Shown here piece by piece: positions 50,901-61,838 of a stretch of DNA of 64,000 bases. The position numbers were made by a program, and so were the translations under genes. Below the pieces are notes generated by a model that saw only the letters and a program-made list of their open reading frames with translations, ran no database searches and was not told the DNA's origin. Positions within the stretch are counted from its first letter, which is position 1. The number at the start of each line of letters is the position of its first letter. The DNA comes from Membranipora membranacea. Taxonomy: Eukaryota > Bryozoa > Gymnolaemata > Cheilostomatida > Membraniporidae. Location of the stretch: NCBI GenBank assembly GCA_914767715.1, contig OU612068.1, forward strand, positions 29,264,001 through 29,328,000, in the 5' to 3' direction.

Positions 50901-53900
50901 TCCAAATTTTTCAGTTCTGCCAGTTAATGTTTTGATGCGCTGGGCCAGTGACATTCCTTTTTATTCAATTAAAATCCATTAGTCATGGGGTAATCCAATT
51001 TTGAGACTTGGTTGCATTGCGATTGACATTTCTAAAATCATTATCAACTTATCATGACCACATTAGTGATGGGGTTATCAAAGGTAATCAGAGGTTTTGG
51101 GACAAAATGGCAAGTGATACAGATAACAGCTACAGATACACCATAACAGACACTTATATTATTAAATATATCAATGAATATCGAGTGTTAGTGACAAATT
51201 TCGAGTGTAAATCAGGTCAGAATTAGAGTTATGTTATAAATCAGCAGTTTTGACGTAGTTAATAACATACGGTTAAAGGCTACCCAAAGCGTGTTATGAT
51301 CAGGCAGTTACTTATGACAAAGTTGTGTCAGATTTGCATGGTACAAAATGCATGAATTATTGAAGGTGAAAAGAGTGCCTTTCATAAGATCACAGTGACA
51401 GGGATGTGCAATACAAGAAACAAGCACACAATGCAGAGAAGGAGAATTCCACCAGGGATAATTCATGCCAAGTAGAGCATTGATTTTTGTTACCATGTAA
51501 ATCTGACACAACTTTATCATAAGTAACTAGCTGACTATAACATGCTTTGGTCTTTGTGTAGTGTTTAAGTCAGCAGCCAAAACTGCCGTTGTGTAACCCT
51601 GTGTTATACACGTAGACACAAAAAGTAACTGAAGCGCAATGTCCTAACACCTATCTATTCTGTTTTTTATATCTATGGTTGTACATAATGATTGAATCTC
51701 ACACAAATGGGAAATGTAAGTAAAAGGCTATCTAGGCTGGCTAGCACGTGCACACAAGAAAAAAAATTGAAAATCTGAAAATGTGGTATTTCCCCTAAAC
51801 AAGGTTTATCATAAAAGTAGTTGGACTTAAATTTTAGATATTACTTATATATATTACTTATATAACTTCACCACAATTAAGAACTTAGAACAAGATTTCA
51901 AAGTACATGACCTCTGCAATGACCAGCTAAAGAAGCATCTGTTTACCTTTAAGTGGTCAGCATATTTTACTTATGGGTCAGCATATGTTACCTATGGTGA
52001 TTATGATGGTGTGACAAGTGGTATCATATACATGTAAGGTATGCCAGTGGATCCGTTGAACCTATCATTTAATGTTGGGCCAGGGATCAGCATATGGTAG
52101 AAATGGCTACTTTGCAAAAGTTCCATGATAATAAAAGAGGACGATATCAGTCAACATTTACTGACCGGACGCGACACCATGCAACTCCCACTGCTTCTAC
52201 TCTGCTCTGCTCTACAGCTGAAGGTTGTCTATTCGGAATCTCCTGGGGTGAGTAAAACTTATTCATATCATCTGCAGTAATGCGTTTCAATACACCCTAT
52301 ATTTGTTTGCTCAATTTTTGCAAAATGATCTGTTCGAGTATTGATATTCATTTGCTTGGTTTAGATTTGTGAGAATCATACTGAGGAGTTGGCGTTTGCC
52401 GCTGATATTCAACTTCCTCGGACATGTCTTGACTTGTTATGTCAGGGATATAGTCTCAGTGGAATATACAGTATACACCCAGACGGCAGACCTCTCTACT
52501 TCATAGATGTATACTGTGATCAGACAACAAATGGGGGAGGCTGGACGGTATGTCCTCAAACCTTGTTATCAGCCGATGAAATTGACACACAAAGATGCAA
52601 TGATTCAAATCAATTAGCTGCCTGCAACATGAGATTGTTTTCAGTAGATTGTGGACATCAATGCACTTATTCTGTAAGCTGGCAACTAATATAAATACTA
52701 TAATATAATGTAGTACTTGGGTGGAAATAGTTTTATTTCATATTATTGCTCCATACTGGTTTTAGGTATTCCAGAGACGTATGAATGGTCGGACAGATTT
52801 CTATCGTAACTGGATGGATTACAAGCTCGGTTTTGGTCATGCATACGATGAGTATTGGCTTGGTTTAGATAATATACACAACCTACTGAGTTTGAACACA
52901 GAGAATGAGCTGTTAATATGCCTACAGACCTTTAGTAATCAGGCAGTCCTGGCTCACTACGGACAATTTGATGTAGGCGATGAGGCGAGCGGATTTAAGT
53001 TAGCTATAGGAAAGTTTACTGGCTCCACACCACCAGGTTAAGTGACAAATCTACTTTCAATAATTGCTTTCTCAGTTTCTCTATTTTTCTGTAAAAGTTG
53101 GGTTATTATTATAATGGATAATATTGTCAAACGGAGCGGCGGTGGTGCAATGGGTAAAGTATGGGTCTTTCAATCGAGAGTTCCCGCATTTGGTTCCCTA
53201 GCAGATCACGGTGATGTCCGGAAGAGCATCGGACCTCAAATGCTCCTGTGCCCCATCAGGATCCAGTCCGTAGACTCGTACTGATACTGGAAACAAGAAA
53301 AAGGAACATCAAGGTTTCTCACATTGTATCACAGGGTATCCAGACGCTAAATAAACGTGAGAGTTTATTGTCAAACGATGGCAGACTACAGCAACGATTA
53401 AATTATTGATGATTTTATCGATAAGGCTCATTGAATCGTTTTTATTTTAATATTTTCTTCTGTTTTGCTTTCTGGTAAAGTGATGTTCAAATTTAAATTC
53501 ATGCAATCATCCGATAGAAAGATGATAGAGATAGATGGGTGGGTAACAGTGCAAGGTTCCACCAACCTTCAACTTGACAAAAATATAACTATCCAGTTTA
53601 TCTTTTAGGAGACAGTTTTCTGTTTGCCAATAACCAGAGATTCTCAACTTATGACCGCGATCAAGATACATGGCCCAGCAACTGTGCTGAGAAGTTCCAT
53701 GGTGCCTGGTGGTACACGGCCTGTCATCAGTCTAATCTCAACGGAAAATATCTCGATGGGCACCATGAGTCTTTCGCTGATGGAGTAAACTGGAAATCGT
53801 TTAAGGGCCATCATGAGTCTCTCAAGACCACTATTATGATGTTCAGAGAGACATCATATTAAATCCGGATACGTATTGGGATCAAAGAGATCAAAACACT

Positions 53901-56900
53901 TTCAATTATGTTTCTTTGCGTTAATAATTTTGGTGAACAAATGGCTTTTTATTTGTATGAGATTGCATGTTTACTGCTTTTCGAGCCAATAAATAAACTA
54001 ACCTTACAAATGAACATAGTGCTTTCTTTTATATCATCACTAATTTACTGTCTCGTGATAATCAGCATTCTCATGGATATGTTAATCCCTGTGTGATGCC
54101 GTCGGGCAAAATACAAAAAAAAGATGAAAACCACGGATGAAAACATCGGAGGCGTGGTAAATTTAACACTTGGTTGCCTGTAATTGTAATTGAGCAGTTG
54201 CCTAAAAACAAGAGATGCATTGAACACTTTCAATACAGCTTCTCACAAGTATAATCACTATGGTCCCATGCCTCGAAGGATTGGTTCACTCCAATTTTGA
54301 ATTACAAATGCTAACGATTTCCATGATGGAAAAAACATGAAAAACATCTGCCGCCGGGACTTGAACCCGGGTCTCCCGCATCAATACCCTTTGAAGGTGT
54401 TGTGTGCAAGCGAGCTAAGCATTTAGCCACGCCTCCTAATTGGATTTGTTAGATTCAACACAGTATGTTTTCGCTTCAAAAATGTCGTTCGGTACAAGCG
54501 GAAGTGGACTTAAATGCTATTCCCATAGATTGATCAGGCTTAAAACTGGTATCAAATCGATATATGGGAAACATAGTGATTCATGATTCCTACAATTATA
54601 CACCAACTACCTACAAATTCACAGAGGCTTGCCTCAAATTAAGTACTTCGATAAAAAATACAGGCCTTGTTAATTGAGAGATTGCGGAATTTGTCTGGGA
54701 ACGTGAAGTGATACGAGATATGACACCTTCTCGGTCCGGGAAACCATCTTGCTTTACGTTCAATGTGGTACGACAACTTCTCTGTGTCCTGGTGTATCAT
54801 AATTCATTGTAAGAGATTTTATTTTCTTTTATCATGATGTTGTAACTCCAAATCACATTAATGTCAAAAGTGACCTAGTGACATCAATCCCACGAACCGG
54901 AGACGACAATTAAGATATTTCGTAACCTCGTCGGTCGTGTATTAGCAAAGCCTTCTCATTGTTTTTTTGTTTTCAAACACATGGTCTCATTTGCTTCTTG
55001 CAATGATCAGTGAAAAATAAAGTTCATTTCATATATAAGACTTCCTTCACATGATAGACTGGTACAGTTTTTCACTTCGTCCTCCCCTGTCATTGTTATA
55101 ATGATGGTGTAGGGCGTAGGCACTTCATAAGAAGAAAAGTGCATGGTCACCATAAAAAATATTATAAAGAGCTCAAAAAGTTTTACAAGCTAGTCGGTTT
55201 TCAAGATGCTCAAGAAATCTTTGAAATTTAAAATAAAAATTGATTTTTGATTTTGAAGTTGCCTCTCAGTCATAGGCTCCAAGTCTGCAGCAGAGGCAGT
55301 ATGCTTAGAAATTATCCAATCTCAAGTGATCTACTATTATAAGGCCTTTATGGATAATAGCTTCCTCACATCTCCTCTGCTCTTCGCTTCCCGCTATTGC
55401 CAGGGTAGATAAATCCTGGGAAGACCCCATCAGGACCCCACAAATTTTTGTAGCGCGTGGTTTAAATTATTGATGGCAGTTATGGTGCCTTTATTGCTAC
55501 TCACAATATTATGAGCATTCTAATGATACAAAAAAAGTGCATGTCATTTGTCCTTAAAGTGTTCTCTTGTTAAGTGAAATGGTGAAAGTAGTATAATACA
55601 GTCTAGTTTGCCAGCCTCAAAACTTATGTACTGATTATGAATATTTCAGGAATGGGAGAATTCATCCAATAAGTATGATTTCTGTGAGAGGAACTACCTG
55701 TCATACTCGACTCTTACAATGATTGGTCAGATGAAAAAGCAGCTAGCCTCTATCCTACTAGAGAGAAACTTCATTACCACATCTACAGCAGATGATCCAC
55801 AAGCTAACGCCTTCTCAGGTAATGACAGCAGTGGTGTACTCAGCCATGAATAATGACCTTCCAATTTTGTTTTGTATTGTATTATAAGAGCTATACTCTT
55901 CGTGAAAACAGAAAGGTTGTAGTATCAAATACTCTTGTCTGTCTGTCTAGATTTTATCTGTGTTGCTGATTCCCTGAAGTGTTAATAACTGTCATTGTAC
56001 ATGGTAAACAACTTTTATAGGGAAGGTGAGTGAATCTTCAACTTCATGAAATTGTTTTAACATTTAATTAGGGAAACATATACCTGTTTTATTGTGCTAA
56101 TTTTGTGGTCATAAAACATTTCATATCCAATTTCGCTCCATAACATGTAGCAAAGTTGGATGTGGTATGTTTCAGGTTATAATCCATTTTCAGGTTATAA
56201 TCCATGTATGCCCTATTTTGATGTCTGAATTTTCATTATTCTTAATTAGGATTGAGGAAGTTTACAAATTGTGATTTATCTCAAACCAATAGCATTTTCT
56301 GTGAGCATGGGCTGCGATGACTTAGTGATGAATATGTATATTATAGAGAATGTTACGCTGGTGAAAGCAATCATAGGCTCTGGATTATATCCTAATATAG
56401 CCTGTGTAGAAGACTATGGTAAGAGGTAAGTGTCATTTGTACGGGGTATAACGTTTATGTCTTTGGTGTGAACATCATATCATATAACATCCATGGTTGA
56501 CACAATGAAAAAATCTAAACAGATCAAGATTTTCATACTTTATTATTATTATTATTACTCATACATATTATTATTATGAGGATTTGTTGGTAGGAGCGGG
56601 CAACTCACAATTTCAGCTCAATAAGCGATAAGTTGTGGGGGTACAAAGGGCAAGGGTAGGGGCAATGACAGGCTGTTAATTACTAACAAATTCTGGACTA
56701 CTTTGAGAATCCTGTCAGGGGTGTAATCTGGGAATTCTGAATAAAGGCTAATTTTTGGAACGGCTAGTAGCTGTATGAGTAGCTCACTATACAATTAGTC
56801 GATCGTATATTTAAGTATTTGCACTGAAAATTATAACAATAATTATGGGGCTTACAGGCCTTGTCGAGCTCATGTGTATATGGTTGTACTATTTATTGTA

Positions 56901-58658
56901 GAGGAGGCTTTTCCTCACAGACAGAGAGAAAGATAAACCTACACATGAAATCTGTCAATGCTGAAGCATCTCTAATAAACAAGAGTAAATGGGTCATGTA
57001 CTATGAACAGATCAAAATGAATGGAAATGTGAGTGGGTACTGTTATTTGCAAGCTTGTATTCAATAGGACAGAAGGGTCAGCTACTTGATTGATTAATTG
57101 GTGGGATTTTGGGATCTCTCTTGCAACAGCTGTGACACCAAGGGTTCGAATACTGTAGTAAAATTTGTGATGAAAGTCAGGACAAGACCAAAATGTTTTA
57201 TTACCTTGAATATTCAGGTTCCTGCATGTCTATTGATGTACTGTATAAGGGTAAGAAAGCTAAATCATACAAAATGTTGATTTCATTGGTTAAAGGTGCA
57301 TGTATAGTGAAGCATTCAAATACCACAATAAGCTAGCTAAGAGCCCCTTATTTTAAATAAGCCATTTTTGTCCTGGGATTACAGACCTCACCGCTACTCA
57401 GAGTTAGATATTGGGATGTGTTGAGCTGGCAAGATGACTTCTAGACATCATTGCAATACAAATTTTAGAATGCTTGAAACAGGTTTATATAAAACATTGC
57501 ATATTATGTATGCTTGTTATATATATTTCTTGTGAACGTGTAAGATTTTTTGTCACTTTCAGGTAACTTTAATGGAGAGTAGTTTGTTGAAGTGTCTGCC
57601 GTTGCTCATGTTTGGTGGAGATGTGAGATCTTGTACTCAGGGGGATGATGTACGAGTCGGGAGATATCCTGCACTCCTCATAGATAACTTCTATTCTATG
57701 CAGTGTGACCAAAGTCAGGCTCAAATTATTGAGGTAGGTTACAGCAAAAATATGTGAGACGAAATGCTGGTGTGCTCCTAGATTTTTCATATATGAACAA
57801 CTTATAAGTACATGTGCATAACATCTTAAATGACGGTCACAAAGGGAAGGAATATCTTGGTTGTTTTGAACTTACTCATTTTGTGCCTCTAGACAAAGTA
57901 CAAGATTTTTGGGGGTCTTCCCTCTCCTGTATGTGACATTCAGCCAGTCAGTCAATCCATATGAGACCTCATTCTGCCGCAGCTAGTCTTATGACTATCT
58001 CTGCACAACGGTGGCATTGCCATGCATCAATAAAGGCAGCTCCAAACACAGTTCAGGCTTATGATTTGCCGATGCCAGTTTTCCGTTGTACTCAATATAT
58101 TTCCAAATGATGGATTTCCCTGTATTCTAATTTAGGGATTGAGACTAGGTGAATAAATTCAAGGCCTAAGCTGCAGTGACAATTGTTTGCCTCAACAGTT
58201 AACATTTGGCCAGAGTAATGAGACCTGCTAATTGTGGTATATTTGTGTGTATGTATTTAAAAACCATTGTGCGATCTAATGGATAGATTCCATTTATGGT
58301 TGTTTACTATGAAGTATATTCACCGATAGGGTAATATACGCATACTCGTTAGGGTCTTATTGGTGGATCTAATGACCACGTGTAATATTTACACCAGGAG
58401 CTGAGGAGGAGACTGGATGAGTTATTGTTGTATAAGTTCCGCTGCCCGACGCCATCTGACTCGAATCAGCGAACCACTGAGAAGGCTCTTATTGGTATCG
58501 TGAGGCAGCTTATCACAGCTGATAGATCATCTCCTGTCAAAGTATCACCACATGCCAATAACTCTACTCAAGAAGAGGCTCCAAACAGTGGAGCCGAGAG
58601 AATAGTTCACAATAGATCACTAAATCCCCATCTTACTGATGATTTTATACCTCTATAA
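41957..58658 (+). CDS. DHX36: DHX36-type DEAH/RHA helicase, G-quadruplex resolvase family (1176 aa)
   Basis: Twenty-two exons: 41957-42410, 42655-42833, 43395-43518, 43731-43934, 44213-44343, 44775-44849, 45463-45558, 45781-45966, 46149-46360, 46492-46620, 46952-47054, 47416-47624, 47952-48106, 48748-48854, 49440-49538, 49878-50051, 50394-50480, 55650-55818, 56347-56425, 56902-57028, 57563-57733 and 58398-58658. The sum of 3531 bases is in frame. The N-terminus is Gly/Arg-rich with RGHRGY-type repeats. Next comes [14 protein letters not shown] (about residues 161-174), the RHAU-specific motif that grips parallel G-quadruplexes and sets DHX36 apart from other DEAH proteins. Helicase motifs are intact: GETGCGKTT (380-388), TQPRRIS, DEVH (482-485), SAT (514-516) and QRRGRAGR (742-749). 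The HA2/OB-type region follows. It unwinds DNA and RNA G-quadruplexes in nucleus and cytoplasm. An acidic insert lies in exon 4; its acceptor could instead be at 43692, in the same frame. Confidence 0.94.
48286..48692. repeat. Two-part minisatellite in a DHX36 intron
   Basis: First part: about a dozen 20-base units GGTTGTGTAACCCACCTGCG. Second part: several units of about 24-25 bases that add AGCTCCA (CACCTAGCTCCAGGTTG.GTAACC). Each unit holds the small palindrome GGTTGTGTAACC. It lies in the intron 48107-48747. The open frames read from it are repeat artefacts. Confidence 0.95.
49643..49750. repeat. Two-copy tandem repeat of about 54 bp in a DHX36 intron
   Basis: TTACCACCACAGGACCTGTC, then CAGAATCTGAGTCAGAAAA and CACAACCAAGATCAT, is repeated once with two or three changes. 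Confidence 0.85.
51278..51556. mobile_element. MITE-like element in the large DHX36 intron
   Basis: Ends are inverted repeats of about 65 bases. The left end has CCAAAGCGTGTTATGATCAG, CAGTTACTTATGACAAAGTT and GTGTCAGATTTGCATGGTA. The right end holds the reverse complement with scattered changes, ending ATAACATGCTTTGG. The centre is non-coding. No target duplication is clear. Confidence 0.8.
51991..52178 (+). promoter_or_regulatory. Conserved upstream block of fibrinogen-like gene 2
   Basis: Closely matches 59907-60109 upstream of gene 3. Shared runs include CCTATGGTGATTATGA, ATATACATGTAAGGTATGCC, AGTGGATCCGT, AGCATATGGTAGAAATGGCT and CTGACCGGAC, then the ATG. It probably carries the promoter and 5' UTR. 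Similarity may reflect recent duplication, not selection. Confidence 0.55.
52179..53862 (+). CDS. Fibrinogen-like secreted protein 2, nested in a DHX36 intron (258 aa)
   Basis: Four exons: 52179-52247, 52365-52547, 52766-53036 and 53609-53862; 777 bases in frame. Exon 1 is the signal peptide ([19 protein letters not shown]). The domain reads [51 protein letters not shown] and [16 protein letters not shown]. It continues with [20 protein letters not shown], then SFADGVNWK and MMFRETSY. It lies wholly inside the 5.2-kb DHX36 intron (50481-55649) on the same strand. The host therefore transcribes through it, while the conserved block just upstream suggests an independent promoter. It is very close to gene 3 and clearly related to gene 1. 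The likely role is extracellular glycan or microbe binding; the ligand is unknown. Confidence 0.92.
53130..53310 (+). mobile_element. Possible second tRNA-like SINE fragment
   Basis: GGCGGTGGTGCAATGGGTAA resembles a box-A region, and TTTGGTTCCCTAGC is a weak box B about 45 bases on. The sequence then continues into unique DNA and GGAAACAAGAAAAAGGAA. It lies in the last intron of fibrinogen-like gene 2. Single copy here, so the call is weak. Confidence 0.35.
54254..54580 (-). mobile_element. tRNA-like/terminal-repeat element, copy C
   Basis: The most complete copy. On the minus strand it begins ATCACTATGTTTCCCATATA. A tRNA-like centre follows (GGAGGCGTGGCTAAATGC through box B GGGTTCAAGTCCCGGC). 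It closes with CATGGAAATCGTTAGCATTT and GGGACCATAGTGAT. Its two ends are inverted repeats of about 15 bases. It lies in the large DHX36 intron. Confidence 0.8.
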
Positions 58659-59906
58659 TGACAGTGTTAGATTATGGTGCATGGAGTAGTGATGCAGAAA
58701 GTTTTCGCACTTTCCATTGTTTACACTGACATGGGTTTGTCATTTTAATGCGATAGTTATTGGCTTACTGACGAGGGAATGCAACTTCTAAGCGTTATTA
58801 CATATTCACATGAGGAGAGAAAGGTAGAAGGACTTACTCTTGGCTTTATCACATTAATCAACATGGAGAGGGTTGAGAGAAACATTATATGTTTGTTACT
58901 GTTATTTCCTGTTATTTAAGACAAGGTATCTTCATTTTTGCTCATCATTTCAGCTCCTGTTTTGTTTTGTCCTCTAAATCTTGTGTCAGTATTACACAGC
59001 TCTTCTCATTATAAATACAAAATAACTATGACTAATTCAATCTCTTGTTTTAGTATGGGTGTCCTCAACCCAAACCTTTCTCTAGTTAGAGGTGTACTAA
59101 CTTCCCACTGGCAACACTCGAAGCTATTCCTATTCATATTCATATTCATATTCATATTCATATTCATATTCATATTCATATTCATATTCATATTCATATT
59201 CATATTCATATTCATATATCTAGAAGATCTTTAATCATTTTGAATCATAAGCAGCTGGCAGAAGCAAATATAGTTGGATTATTGACTTGAAAGAAAATAT
59301 TCCCTCATAAATATATTCAGCCACCAACCAAGGAGTTAGTCTAACTCCTTGCACCAACATTGTCTACAGAAACCGAGAAATGGCCTCTCATAATTACGCT
59401 TATACTTGATCACTTTTAGGATTTATTGGCCCTCATAGAGAGAAGATAACTTTTCACTCCAGCTCTTGATATAGTAGTTAGTGATAAGATAAATGTAGTT
59501 TTAAACCAAAAGTAAAACAATTAGCTGGCTCAAAATTTAGATTTATCATAACCCCATATAAGGCAAAGATTAATAATTTAAATTGTTGTCAATAGGGCCT
59601 ACTTGAGAATTGAGTGCATCGCATCGGCACTTTTAACTAACCTTGTTTCATCCATCAAACACCAAAAAACCGTTATTCTATCATGATAAGGTGTGTTTAT
59701 CAAGTTTGCATAATATACAACCTCTACAAAGACCTGCCAAAGAAGTGCATTTTTCCCAATTAAAACCTCTGTTTACCTTAAATTCCATCAACAATGAGGT
59801 TTCAGTAAGCATATGTAAGCATATATGGCCAATTGTGTGATAATTGTGTTGTGGCAAGTGGTAACAATGTATCAGATATGGCAGTGGGGTTGTGTGACAT
59901 ATGTTA
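58659..59906. other. Intergenic between DHX36 and fibrinogen-like gene 3
   Basis: Contains the DHX36 3' end and a hexanucleotide microsatellite. The stretch from about 59690 resembles the DNA upstream of gene 2 (51880-51990), so the duplication reaches past the promoter block. Confidence 0.5.
59131..59216. repeat. Hexanucleotide microsatellite, TTCATA, about 14 copies
   Basis: Perfect array of a 6-base unit. The open frames over it on both strands are artefacts. Confidence 0.97.
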
Positions 59907-60109
59907 CCTATGGTGATTATGACGGTGTGACAAGTGGTAACATATACATGTAAGGTATGCCAGTGGATCCGTCGAACCTATCATCTATTGTTAGGCCAAG
60001 GAACAGCATATGGTAGAAATGGCTATTCTACTGTTATGACATACAAAAATTTGATGATGAAAAAACAGAAGAAGAAACCAGTCAGCATTTCCTGACCGGA
60101 CTCGACACC
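59907..60109 (+). promoter_or_regulatory. Conserved upstream block of fibrinogen-like gene 3
   Basis: Counterpart of 51991-52178. It matches over most of its length up to the ATG, with a few small indels. Confidence 0.55.
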
Positions 60110-61337
60110 ATGCACCTCACACTGTTTCTCCTCTGCTCCACTGTACAATTACACATTGTCTATTCAGAATCTCCTTGGGTGAGTCAACCTCACGCATATC
60201 TCCTGTGGTAAAAACACTAAAGTCTCCAATCTCTACACAATTTCTGTTTCAATAAATAATAAACATATTTATATGCCTATTGTAGGCTTGCAAGAATCAA
60301 ACAGAGGTTGAGCCTGATGATGAACTTCCTCGGACATGTTTAGACTTGTTATGTCAGGGATATGTACTGAGTGATATATATTATGTATACCCTGATGGGA
60401 GAGAGAACTACTTCATCAAAGTCTACTGTGATCAGAAAACGGCTGGGGGAGGCTGGACGGTATGTCCTCATATTAGCTTATCAGTCAATAAAATTTACCG
60501 TCAAAGAGACTTGCAAATAGTCAGAATGATTAAAATTTATATATATATTTATATACTTTTTATATACTTTATATATACTTTATATGGGTGTAGATTATTA
60601 TTGTAGCATGTAATATTGAAACAAGGCTTTCTTGAAAGCCTTTTATCAATGTCTTGCGCTGCTTTTAGGCATTTCAGAGGCGTTTTGACGGTGGATTAGA
60701 CTTCTATCGTAACTGGCAGAATTACAAGCTTGGTTTTGGATACCCGTATCAGGAATTTTGGCTTGGTTTGGAAAATATTCACAACCTACTCAGTTTGCAC
60801 CCAGAGAATGAGCTGTTGATATATATGGAGAGGTTTAGTAATCAGGCAGTCCTGGCTCGCTATGGGAAATTTGATGTAGGCGATGAGACGAGTGGATTTA
60901 AGCTATCTATAGGAAAGTTTACTGGCTCCACACCACCAGGTGACGTAAAAAAAAACAAATCTTCTTACAAACGCTTTGTCAGTTTCTTGATTCTTTTAAG
61001 GTTCTGTAACAGTGACAGTGTTGAAAGTGAGAGAATTTTATAGGATCTGGTTTATCTTGTAGGAGACAGTTTGTTGTTTGCCAATAACCAGAAGTTCTCC
61101 ACCTATGACCGAGATCAGGATACATGGCCAAACAACTGCGCTGAGAAGTTTCAGGGCGCCTGGTGGTACAAGTCATGCCATCAGTCAAATCTCAACGGAC
61201 TATATCACAAAGGGAAGCATGATTCTTTCGCTGATGGGATAAACTGGAAATCATTTACTGGCTATCATGAATCTCTCAAAACCACTGTAATGATGTTTAG
61301 AGAGACATCATCTCAACCTACCAATGATCCCTATTAA
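60110..61337 (+). CDS. Fibrinogen-like secreted protein 3 (262 aa)
   Basis: Four exons: 60110-60178, 60286-60459, 60669-60939 and 61063-61337; 789 bases in frame. It has the same plan as gene 2: signal peptide [19 protein letters not shown], then one fibrinogen domain. Visible parts are [52 protein letters not shown] and [16 protein letters not shown]. Then come [31 protein letters not shown] and MMFRETS, with a slightly longer tail (SSQPTNDPY). The third exon is 271 bases in all three genes. The first domain exon differs most among the paralogues in its N-terminal part, before the first domain cysteine. Likely an extracellular recognition protein; the ligand is unknown. Confidence 0.92.
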
Positions 61338-61838
61338 GATCAAATCAATCTAAACACTCTCGGATATGTTTTTCACGTTGATAATTATGGTGAATACATG
61401 TCTTTCTATTTTTACAAGCTTGTTATTTTTCCTTCTCTTACTAGGCAACAAATAAAATAAGCTCACAAATAAGCATTGTGGTTAATATCTCATCGGTTAT
61501 ACACTATCTCATGATAATCGGCATTCTCAGGGAGATGTTTGCCCTATGTGTTTTGCTGTGTGGAGAAAAAAAAAAAATAAATGAACACCTTTGGCATAGG
61601 CAGAATCTCTAAGTTTCATTTATTGATGCTTCTCTCAATTTATAACCTGGAGGAGTAAACTCTTTGCAAAATTTTGAAATTTTGCCATTTCACACATCTT
61701 GAAGGAGCTAACATTTACTCGCCTCCCATAGGCTCCCACCCCGGCTAGCCAAAATTAAGTGCTAGCTAACATTAAGTCTACTAGGCATTCTAGCTAAATT
61801 AATCTCTAGCCTATAAAGTCTTTCCACCTTTCAACCTT

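Noticed and set aside
54350-54437. Functional tRNA gene on the minus strand
   Set aside because: The same region recurs inside a larger repeat in two other places, and the arm pairing is incomplete.
59009-59234. FIFIFI and MNMNMN open frames
   Set aside because: Hexanucleotide microsatellite read on both strands.
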